Assembly (NCBI GenBank): GCA_016716085.1
Contig: JADJWY010000005.1
Span: 434,001 to 498,000, forward strand
Origin: Hahellaceae bacterium
GTDB taxonomy: Bacteria > Pseudomonadota > Gammaproteobacteria > Pseudomonadales > Oleiphilaceae
Length of the DNA stretch: 64,000 nt
Reading direction: 5' to 3'
The notes beneath the pieces are model-generated. The model did no database searches, was not told the DNA's origin, and saw only the letters and a list, made by a program, of their open reading frames with translations. Of this stretch, positions 24,494 to 30,452 are shown in pieces. The stretch's first letter is position 1; each line of letters begins with the position of its first letter. The position numbers and the translations under genes were made by a program.

Positions 24494-25906
24494 ATGACAT
24501 TGCAATTCAACATCCTGGACCATTCAGGCAAAAAGACTCTTTTTGATATCAAATCGCTTTTAGCCGTTCACAAATGCGAGCGCGCACTGATAAAAAAACT
24601 TGTTAAAAACAATAACGATAAACAACAAGTCTATTTCCACCATGATGCCAGCCTTCTTAATTCAGTATTTGATATGACGTTTACGACCAGGGAAGCCAGT
24701 CAAAGTAAGAAACGCCATGGCAGTATAAAAGGAAGAAAAATTCTCTCCGCAGTCTTCAATGAATTTCGCTGGATTGGCACGGATCATAGCCTTCATAGAG
24801 TACCGGCCTGTAAAGGTGTGCTCTATGCACAGTATCCAGAGGTGAGATTATCCGGGTTTAAAGCGGACACAGGAATCATGCCACGCTCAATGGCAATTGA
24901 GTATGTACGAGAGAATCCGGAGGTCGATCGATACCTTGTTATCGGAGCAACTGCCGAGGGGAAGGCAATAGCCATTATGCTGGTTAACCCGGGATCTGAA
25001 TTCTCTCGGGAATTCCTGCATCTGCCGTTTATGACTAATTCCAAAGTTTGTCGGCTACTAGAAATCAGCCAGATTTCCGGATCTGACAAGCTACTGACCC
25101 TGCTTAAGCAGAGGGTAGGTGGAAGAAGCGTTAAAGGGTGTCGCTTGGATGCTGATGGTAGAACGATTCCATTTACCGGTACCCAAGTCCATGGTTACAC
25201 CCTTGAACACGAACTTGGGATAAGAACAAATGCATCTAAAGATGGGGATATTTTTGGCATTGAGCTTAAGTGCTTTACCAGCAAGAAACTCACCCTTTTT
25301 ACCCCTGAGCCAGATGGAGGCTTATATTTTGAAAGTTTTCCGGCTTTTATGGAAAAATACGGATATGAAAAGGCAGCTGTCTATCGATTAACCGGACTTC
25401 ATCGAGCCGGATCTATTAGCGAGAAGTCAGGTTTGTCATTACGTGTAATTTGTACGCAAAAAGATTCCCTGAATGGCGAACTCAGCGATTATGACCCCAC
25501 CAAGCCTCTATCCCATCAACTGGAGAATTTGTGCGTTGTCCTGACCGACGACGATGATAATCTTGCAGCTAGCTGGTCGGCAGATAGGCTCTTGAACAAC
25601 TGGGGAGTTAAGCACAATGAGTCTGTTTATGTGCCAGCATCTGTTGTCAGAAACGAGCATTTGAAGGAATACGAAGCGGGATTTGAAAAGCGCGTAATTT
25701 TCGGCAATAAGGTTCTGTGGTGCAAAAGAACCAGCCTTGAACGAATGATGAAAGCAATTGCTGGTGGAGTGATATTCCTCGACCCAGCACCTAAGTACGA
25801 CCCGGACACACCAAAAAACAATAAACGCCGCTCTCAGTGGCGAATTAATAATATATTCAGGGATTCAGCACATCTTTATGAAGAAGTACGTGAAGTAGCA
25901 ATCTGA
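24494..25906 (+). CDS. Type II restriction endonuclease, MvaI/BcnI family, with N-terminal extension
   Basis: 470 residues. The C-terminal half carries the MvaI/BcnI core: HGYTLEHELGIRTN followed by Asp252-x4-Glu257-x-Lys259 (GDIFGIELK), the same D-x4-E-x-K spacing as the MvaI active site. MvaI cuts CCWGG, which fits the Dcm-like methyltransferase next to it. MvaI is about 246 residues; here some 215 extra residues precede the catalytic domain. That part (EFRWIGTDHSLHRVP, GIMPRSMAIEYVRENPEVDR) is of unknown function and could be a DNA-binding or effector domain. Translation may be limited by the hairpin at 24439-24489. The gene ends three bases before the right direct-repeat copy. Confidence 0.9.
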   Translation: MTLQFNILDHSGKKTLFDIKSLLAVHKCERALIKKLVKNNNDKQQVYFHHDASLLNSVFDMTFTTREASQSKKRHGSIKGRKILSAVFNEFRWIGTDHSLHRVPACKGVLYAQYPEVRLSGFKADTGIMPRSMAIEYVRENPEVDRYLVIGATAEGKAIAIMLVNPGSEFSREFLHLPFMTNSKVCRLLEISQISGSDKLLTLLKQRVGGRSVKGCRLDADGRTIPFTGTQVHGYTLEHELGIRTNASKDGDIFGIELKCFTSKKLTLFTPEPDGGLYFESFPAFMEKYGYEKAAVYRLTGLHRAGSISEKSGLSLRVICTQKDSLNGELSDYDPTKPLSHQLENLCVVLTDDDDNLAASWSADRLLNNWGVKHNESVYVPASVVRNEHLKEYEAGFEKRVIFGNKVLWCKRTSLERMMKAIAGGVIFLDPAPKYDPDTPKNNKRRSQWRINNIFRDSAHLYEEVREVAI

Positions 25907-25908
25907 AT

Positions 25909-26104
25909 CCGCCACACCCTCATCAATCAGCAACACCTGGAAGCAATCGAACGGACAACGGACGGTGGCGTACAAGTTCGGCTTCGGCACCTGGCCGAGC
26001 CTTTGCCGGTAAGTCGGCGGATGGTGGCGGAGGTCAAACTACTGCTGCAGCGCACTTAGCGCCTGGCGAACCTTCTCGGCGATGTCAGGGTGCAGATGTC
26101 GGGG
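25909..26104 (+). repeat. Direct repeat, right copy (truncated algR 3' end)
   Basis: Second copy of the 196-bp sequence at 22113-22308, differing at one base in the algR part and at three near the right end. It holds the last 50 codons of algR without a start and the intact 3' end of the solute-binding protein gene, and it directly abuts the endonuclease stop codon. Confidence 0.95.
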
Positions 26105-26752
26105 ACCGGCCAGGTAGTAACCCTGCCCCGTGCGGACCAGTTTGACCGCCGTGAAGGTGCTCTCCGGGATTTTGAGCTGCTTGAGACGATACGGAAGATA
26201 GATGGGATTGGCCACAAAAAACTCGGCCCGTCCTGCTTCAACCATGCGTATCTCAGAGGCAGATTCATTATCCGCCACTTCGATCAGGTTTTTCCCTGTA
26301 AAACCCAAACTTCGGAGCATGTTGCACGCGGCATCATCAAACACACAGGTCGCACGCGCCTGATCCACTGGCAAGCCGCCTTTCGCGGATTCCGCAACCT
26401 CGGGCAAAGCGTAAAGGTAACTGTCCGCCGGACTGATTTGGGCCAGCCATTCAAACTGGGTTTCGCGTTCCGGGGTTCGGGTCAGCGAATAGATCAGGAC
26501 GTTATCGGTATTCTGGCTGGTCGCCATGGCAAAGGCCCGCGTCCAGGGCAGCAGCAAGATACGGTAGCTCAGGCCCGATTTATCCATAATCTGCCGAACC
26601 CGCTCTGTCGCGATGCCTTTGATAGAACTGTCTTCTTTGTAGTTAAACGGTGGGTAGTTTTCCGTCACGACTAACACATCCTCCGCATTGGTCAATGTCG
26701 ACAAGGCCGAGAAAAGCAGGCCAAGGCAGCCAAATACAAAAGGACGAATCAT
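26039..26752 (-). CDS. Periplasmic solute-binding protein (SBP_bac_3-like)
   Basis: 237 residues. A signal peptide (MIRPFVFGCLGLLFSALSTL, cleaved after NA) precedes a type II periplasmic-binding fold beginning DVLVVTENYPPFNYKED. Typical family blocks follow: RVRQIMDKSGL, LPWTRAFAMA, LIYSLTRTPERETQF. Two cysteines near residues 137-142 (TCVFDDAACNM) could form a disulfide. No permease or ATPase gene is adjacent, so it may serve a sensor or be a stand-alone amino-acid-binding protein. The ATG at 26752 is preferred to 26764 because the latter has its Shine-Dalgarno touching the codon. Its 3' end overlaps the algR remnant on the opposite strand; in the ancestral arrangement it would have overlapped algR itself. 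Confidence 0.85.
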   Translation of the reverse strand: MIRPFVFGCLGLLFSALSTLTNAEDVLVVTENYPPFNYKEDSSIKGIATERVRQIMDKSGLSYRILLLPWTRAFAMATSQNTDNVLIYSLTRTPERETQFEWLAQISPADSYLYALPEVAESAKGGLPVDQARATCVFDDAACNMLRSLGFTGKNLIEVADNESASEIRMVEAGRAEFFVANPIYLPYRLKQLKIPESTFTAVKLVRTGQGYYLAGPRHLHPDIAEKVRQALSALQQ

Positions 26753-26764
26753 CACGTTGCCCAT

Positions 26765-27081
26765 CCCTACAAAAACTTTAAGTGTTTTTTAAGGATAGCG
26801 CATGGAGGGAGGAAAAACCGCTGGCGGTCGCCATGTCTGAATTTGGCTCAACAAATGGTTTTGACGTGTTTGTATTTTTGTATTTTGTCGTCAACGGTTA
26901 CAAGCGGAGCGTTGAAAGGCCTTGCCAGGGCAACAATCATCCTCACCTACGGGCCCAGTTGGATCGTGAAAATCGACGACACTTCCCTGCAGCCGCTCCA
27001 AAGGGGATCGCACATCCCGACGAAATCAGCGGATCTCGACGGTAGGCAGTCCATTATCAGTAACAATTAGGGCTGATCCGG
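26765..27081. other. 317-base stretch without a recognisable gene
   Basis: The first 60 bases are AT-rich and probably hold the promoter of the minus-strand solute-binding protein gene. The remainder has short open frames on the plus strand with no ribosome-binding site and no familiar motif. The right end is where the missing N-terminal part of the PIN toxin gene would be; no trace of it is seen. Confidence 0.5.
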
Positions 27082-27282
27082 ATGCCTCCACCTGTCGAAA
27101 ATATTCCAGTACATTTCTTGAAGGACCCTAAAGACGATCTGGTTTTAGAAGTAGCCGCTGAGTCTCGATCGCAATTTATCGTCACGCATAATACGAAAGA
27201 CTTTAACAATGTCAGCTTATTCGGTCTAAAAGCGATTACACCCAGAGACTTCTTGGAAGTATTAAAGGAGGATAAATCATGA
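27082..27282 (+). pseudogene. Truncated PIN-domain toxin (C-terminal remnant)
   Basis: 66 codons that correspond to the last part of the PIN-family toxins usually paired with HicB-like antitoxins: FLKDPKDDLVLEVAAESRSQFIVT, then HNTKDF and AITPRDFLEVL. Intact members are about 135-145 residues and begin with a VLDTN-type motif carrying the first catalytic Asp; that half is missing and is not found in any frame just upstream. The remnant keeps two late acidic positions but cannot form a complete active site. It overlaps the antitoxin start as ATGA. Confidence 0.8.
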
Positions 27283-27515
27283 GCACTTTAAGTTTGAGGC
27301 TGCCAGACTCTCTTCACAAGCAGATCAAAGCGTTAGCCAAAAAAGATGGCATTTCAATAAATCAGTTTATTTCATCAGCGGTTGCAGAAAAAATGTCGGC
27401 ATTACTAACTGAAGAGTACCTGGAGAAAAGAGCGAGCAAGGGAAATAAGCAGGCATTTCTGAGTGCCTTGGGTAAAGTTCCGGATGTACCTCCTCAGAAG
27501 GGTGACGAGGCTTAG
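27279..27515 (+). CDS. HicB-like / Arc-type ribbon-helix-helix antitoxin
   Basis: 78 residues with a strong ribosome-binding site (AGGAGG seven bases before ATG, inside the toxin remnant). LSLRLPDSLHKQIKALAKKDGISINQFISSAVAEKMS is the usual ribbon-helix-helix dimer, followed by a C-terminal toxin-binding tail. Intact although its toxin is decapitated, so it may now act only as a DNA-binding protein or as an antidote to related toxins arriving from outside. Confidence 0.85.
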   Translation: MSTLSLRLPDSLHKQIKALAKKDGISINQFISSAVAEKMSALLTEEYLEKRASKGNKQAFLSALGKVPDVPPQKGDEA

Positions 27516-27548
27516 GCGAGAAAACAGCCAAAAGACACAGTGTGCTGA

Positions 27549-27562
27549 TCGGCATTTGCCGA
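27549..27562. repeat. Short dyad between toxin-antitoxin modules (1)
   Basis: TCGGCATTTGCCGA, perfect 6-base arms. Similar dyads occur at 28408-28421 and 29214-29227, each at the edge of a toxin-antitoxin module. No T-run follows, so it is not an obvious terminator. Confidence 0.55.
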
Positions 27563-27601
27563 ACTAGGCATGGGCTTCACTAAACCCTTACGGTAAGCGA
27601 C

Positions 27602-27970
27602 TCAGGTATGCGCCCGTAATGGTTTTATTAATGATTCTGCCGGGATACCCAATCCTTCATGCAGGTTCCAAATCATCTTAAGCGTCAGGGAGCGCTTGTG
27701 ATTAAGAATCTCGTATACACGATTTCGTTTTCCGATCATGGGCTCAAGATCCTTCGCGGTAAGACCCTTTCGATCCATTTCAAACTTGATGGCTTCTACT
27801 GGGTCTGGCAAATCCATGGGAAAGTTCTTCGATTCATAGGCTTCTACCAGTGTTGCCAGCAAATCAAGTTTTTCACCTTCGGGGCTACCAACTTCTGCCA
27901 TCATCAAGTTTTCAATTTCGCTCAATGCCGCACGGTAGTCGGCATCAGTTCTAATGGGTTTGATGTCCAT
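27602..27970 (-). CDS. higA: HigA-type antitoxin
   Basis: 122 residues. N-terminal helical part (MDIKPIRTDADYRAALSEIE) of the HigA type, followed by a helix-turn-helix (GLTAKDLEPMIGKRNRVYEIL, NHKRSLTLKMI). It neutralises the upstream HigB and should repress the operon via the palindrome at 28300-28320. AAGGAGGA lies five bases before the ATG at 27970, which I choose over the in-frame ATG at 27991 that overlaps the toxin stop. The toxin-first order is normal for higBA. Confidence 0.92.
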   Translation of the reverse strand: MDIKPIRTDADYRAALSEIENLMMAEVGSPEGEKLDLLATLVEAYESKNFPMDLPDPVEAIKFEMDRKGLTAKDLEPMIGKRNRVYEILNHKRSLTLKMIWNLHEGLGIPAESLIKPLRAHT

Positions 27971-27987
27971 ACGTTCCTCCTTCAGCA

Positions 27988-28290
27988 TCAAATATTTTGC
28001 ACATCAATCTTGTCATACTGGGAATGGGTGCCAATAAAGCGGATATAAACAACCCGATAGCCATAGTTAATCCAGACGACCAGCCGATATTTATTTCCCG
28101 CGATATTAAAAACCACTCTCCCATCCTTCAGGATGCTGGCACTTCTGAAATCTTCTTTCACTTCTGCAGGAGAGTTCCAGTCCGCATGATGCGTATGCCG
28201 ATACCAGGCTAATGTCGGCTCCTTGGCATCCAAATATTCAGGATGCTCATCCCAGAAGGCCTTAAGTGCTGAAAGTGCAATAATCCTCAT
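27988..28290 (-). CDS. higB: HigB-type mRNA interferase toxin
   Basis: 100 residues, RelE-like ribosome-dependent RNase of the HigB family: MRIIALSALKAFWDEHPEY, then WYRHTHHADWNSPAEVKEDF, FNIAGNKYRLVVWINYGY and VYIRFIGTHSQYDKID are all family blocks. The ATG at 28290 gives the standard start MRII. No ribosome-binding site precedes it, and the predicted transcription start coincides with its A, so the message is probably leaderless; a GTG two codons upstream is the only alternative. It ends 17 bases before the antitoxin ATG. Confidence 0.93.
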   Translation of the reverse strand: MRIIALSALKAFWDEHPEYLDAKEPTLAWYRHTHHADWNSPAEVKEDFRSASILKDGRVVFNIAGNKYRLVVWINYGYRVVYIRFIGTHSQYDKIDVQNI

Positions 28291-28296
28291 CGGCAC

Positions 28297-28325
28297 ATCA
28301 TAGTCCCAAATTGGGACTATTTCAA
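28297..28325 (-). promoter_or_regulatory. higBA promoter with operator in the spacer
   Basis: On the minus strand TTGAAA (28320-28325), a 17-base spacer and TATGAT (28297-28302) form a near-consensus sigma-70 promoter. The spacer is filled by a perfect palindrome, ATAGTCCCAA-A-TTGGGACTAT (28300-28320). The -10 box ends six bases before the higB ATG. Sequence is direct; HigA binding is inferred. Confidence 0.8.
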
Positions 28326-28407
28326 CAGCTTGCTATTGAGAGTTTTTGCCTGGTTTGGAATGACCAATAAACAATGCCAGTGAGCCTAAGTTTCATAAGT
28401 CAGTTTT

Positions 28408-28421
28408 TCGGCAATTGCCAA
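28408..28421. repeat. Short dyad between toxin-antitoxin modules (2)
   Basis: TCGGCAATTGCCAA, one mismatch between arms. It lies between the divergent higBA and RelE/XRE modules and resembles the dyads at 27549 and 29214. Confidence 0.5.
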
Positions 28422-28486
28422 CATTGGTGAGTTGCACTGTCTTACGTCCGGTTTGGGGACAGAGCTGTCGTATAGTCTATTATGTA

Positions 28487-28515
28487 TTGCTCGCTGTGCG
28501 CCAATGGCGTACAAT
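28487..28515 (+). promoter_or_regulatory. Promoter of the RelE-like toxin operon
   Basis: TTGCTC (28487-28492), 17-base spacer, TACAAT (28510-28515). The -10 box ends six bases before the toxin ATG, so transcription should begin at or next to the A of the start codon. Confidence 0.65.
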
Positions 28516-28521
28516 CCGACG

Positions 28522-28842
28522 ATGCTTACAATTATTGAATCACCTCTTTTTTCGAAACTTTGGCCGGATTATTGGAGTGAAGAACAGCGTGCGGAATTCG
28601 CTGCTTTTATGGCAGCAAATCCCGAAAGTGGCGATATCATTCCGGGATCAGGAGGCTGCAGGAAAATTCGCTGGTCGAGAGAAGGAACAGGAAAAAGTGG
28701 AGGTGTTCGGGTTATCTACACTGCCCGCCTAAAAAACGGCGCATTGGTGTTGCTGGTTATATACGCAAAAAGTGCGAGAGAAAATATTCCAGCCCACATT
28801 CTCAAACAAATTGCAGAGGAAATGGGTTATGTCGATGAATGA
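28522..28842 (+). CDS. RelE/ParE-superfamily toxin
   Basis: 106 residues beginning MLTIIESPLFSKLWPDYW. The blocks GDIIPGSGGCRKIRWSREG, GGVRVIYTARL, and LLVIYAKSARENIPAHILKQI match the RelE-like toxins encoded ahead of an XRE antitoxin (HigB2-type). The conserved basic residues K/R in RKIRW and R in VRVIY probably act in mRNA cleavage on the ribosome. The ATG at 28522 is chosen for this family start; it lacks a ribosome-binding site and appears leaderless. Its 3' end overlaps the antitoxin gene by 14 bases. Confidence 0.92.
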   Translation: MLTIIESPLFSKLWPDYWSEEQRAEFAAFMAANPESGDIIPGSGGCRKIRWSREGTGKSGGVRVIYTARLKNGALVLLVIYAKSARENIPAHILKQIAEEMGYVDE

Positions 28843-29143
28843 GAAAGAGCTGCTTGAAAGAGACGAAAAGCGCGATATTGGCCAAGAGTTGCTGACTGCC
28901 ATTCGGGATGTAAAGGCTGGTCGCTACGGAGCCAAATATGTAATTGAACCAAACGCCATTGTTGCAACTCGAGTAAGGTGTGGACTTTCTCAGTCTCAGT
29001 TTGCAAATGCATTGAATATTTCTACGCGCACACTTCAGCAGTGGGAGCAAGGTAGAAGACAGCCATCAGGAGCTGCCGAGACCTTATTAAAAATCGTAGC
29101 ACGACACCCGGAAGTCTTGAGAGAGGTTACTGGTGCTTTATAG
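28829..29143 (+). CDS. XRE-family antitoxin of the RelE-like toxin
   Basis: 104 residues. An acidic N-terminal helix region (MNEKELLERDEKRDIGQELL) likely binds the toxin, followed by an XRE helix-turn-helix: RVRCGLSQSQFANALNIS, then RTLQQWEQGRRQPSGAAETL. AGAGGA stands about eight bases before ATG 28829. It lies entirely downstream of and overlapping the toxin gene, the usual coupling for toxin-first pairs. Confidence 0.92.
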   Translation: MSMNEKELLERDEKRDIGQELLTAIRDVKAGRYGAKYVIEPNAIVATRVRCGLSQSQFANALNISTRTLQQWEQGRRQPSGAAETLLKIVARHPEVLREVTGAL

Positions 29144-29213
29144 ATCAACTGTAAATCGGAGAGCTTTCTTAAAAAGTTCTTCCTAACGTTCGGCTTTTCG
29201 AATGGACTGCTAA

Positions 29214-29227
29214 TCGGCATTAGCCGA
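29214..29227. repeat. Short dyad between toxin-antitoxin module and Rhs fragment (3)
   Basis: TCGGCATTAGCCGA with 5-base perfect arms. The Rhs homology begins within a few bases of it, so it marks a junction. Related to the dyads at 27549 and 28408. Confidence 0.55.
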
Positions 29228-29975
29228 CACCCAGACCTACTATGTCATTACCGACCATCTGGGCACGCCTCAGGTAGTCACCGACCAGAGCCAGGCTGTC
29301 GTCTGGCAGACTGAGCAAACGCCTTTCGGCGAAGTGACTCAGACCACCGGTACACTCGCCCAGCCACTGCGCTTTCCGGGGCAGTATGCCGACCCTGAAA
29401 CGGGCTATAGTTACAACTACTTCCGGGATTATGATCCGAGTGTCGGGCGCTATGTTCAGAGTGATCCGATTGGGTTGCGGGGTGGGTTGAATTATTACGG
29501 GTATGTTGAACAGAATCCTCTGATCAAGATTGACCCGTTTGGTTTGGATAGCCTGATTTGTAGAGGAAACCGGAGGGAATGCTTAACCCAAACCGGCGGT
29601 CGAGGCAACATAATGTTGCCAGGGCTTCCAGCCCTGCCGCTATGCCCCACCAATGGAGGAATGTACAATGAAAATGATAACGAAGTCGATAGTGCCGGTG
29701 GCAATAACAATCCCTATCTAGGTCCCGTAGATGGGCCAGTTATAGTTGTTGATGGCAATGGGAATGCTATTCCTGTCGAACCTGGCGAGAGCGTCAATAG
29801 TTCTCCAAATGGTGATTATCAGCAAGTTATTGGAGCTGACGGGCGACCGACGGGGGACAGGCTTGATCGAGGTGGACATAGAAATCAGTCGGACCCACGT
29901 GCGCAAGGCCCGCATGGCCACAGGCCAGGAGTGACCACTCCTGATGGCAACCCTCACTTACCGATCTATCAATAA
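29223..29975 (+). pseudogene. Orphan Rhs C-terminal fragment with polymorphic toxin domain
   Basis: About 250 codons in one frame. The first part is the Rhs core end: TYYVITDHLGTPQVVTDQ, RFPGQYADPETGYSYNYFRD, YDPSVGRYVQSDPIGLRGG and the cleavage-type motif PFGLD. After this a variable tail begins; its last 60 residues contain RLDRGGHRNQSDPRAQGPHG and PGVTTPDGNPHLPIY, which I recall as the polymorphic toxin type 24 pattern (moderate confidence). The large Rhs shell, export signal and an ATG are missing; the only in-frame start is GTG 29334 without a ribosome-binding site. This looks like a displaced CT module rather than a working effector gene. Confidence 0.8.
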
Positions 29976-29976
29976 A

Positions 29977-30186
29977 ATGCCCAAATATAATTATGACGAT
30001 ATTGTAAAAGTTTCCCCTTCTGCTCCGCGATCTGCCAGACCTGGCTCAAAAGCTTGGGTTGTTGGTATTTTTGAGACGCGTAGAGGAGACTTGCTTGATT
30101 CTTTTCCCGATGGGGTTGTTTATACGATTGAGTTTGAAGATGGTCAGTCAACAGAGGTGCATGAGTCGAATTTAGACCCAGAATAA
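29977..30186 (+). CDS. Probable immunity protein for the orphan Rhs toxin
   Basis: 69 residues, starting at the ATG one base after the toxin stop: MPKYNYDDIVKVSPSAPRSA, then KAWVVGIFETRR and VYTIEFEDGQSTEVHESNLD. A small beta-rich acidic protein in this position directly after an Rhs tail is by context an immunity protein; the pattern recalls the Imm31 family but I am not sure. There is no good Shine-Dalgarno; translation may be coupled to the upstream gene. Confidence 0.7.
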   Translation: MPKYNYDDIVKVSPSAPRSARPGSKAWVVGIFETRRGDLLDSFPDGVVYTIEFEDGQSTEVHESNLDPE

Positions 30187-30452
30187 GTGACTTACATCGC
30201 TCAATAAATCTCAAATGACAGCCTCATATGAAATTTGCAGAGATCATAGAAAGAACGGCAAGGGTGAAAACGTACGCTAGGAGTAAAATAGCTGATCGGC
30301 GGGGTGAAGGTATCAGGTACGTCCGCAAACGTCGGAAACCAGCCCAAAACAGCAACAGTCATTTACCCAAAGCATCACCCCAAGGACTTGACCACGATCA
30401 GAGACAGACACCCCGCCTGAGCCTAAGCTGAAGAGCAAAAACAAGGCAGGAC
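30187..30452. other. 266-base gap before nifJ
   Basis: Contains an open frame from 30228 with a basic, low-complexity translation and no motif, probably not a gene. GCTGATCGGC at 30291-30300 repeats the left half of the dyad at 27549. The region must hold the nifJ promoter, but no strong -35/-10 pair stands out. Confidence 0.4.

Noticed and set aside
26782..27070. Two overlapping open frames on the plus strand between the solute-binding gene and the PIN remnant
   Set aside because: No ribosome-binding site, no motif and atypical composition; treated as non-coding.
27549..29227. The three short dyads as intrinsic terminators
   Set aside because: None is followed by a T-run in the appropriate direction.
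27516..29230. Integron cassette array (attC sites) as explanation for the toxin-antitoxin series
   Set aside because: The dyads lack canonical RYYYAAC and GTTRRRY ends, the modules are in both orientations, and no integrase gene is present.
30228..30431. 67-codon open frame before nifJ
   Set aside because: Basic low-complexity translation, no Shine-Dalgarno and no familiar pattern.
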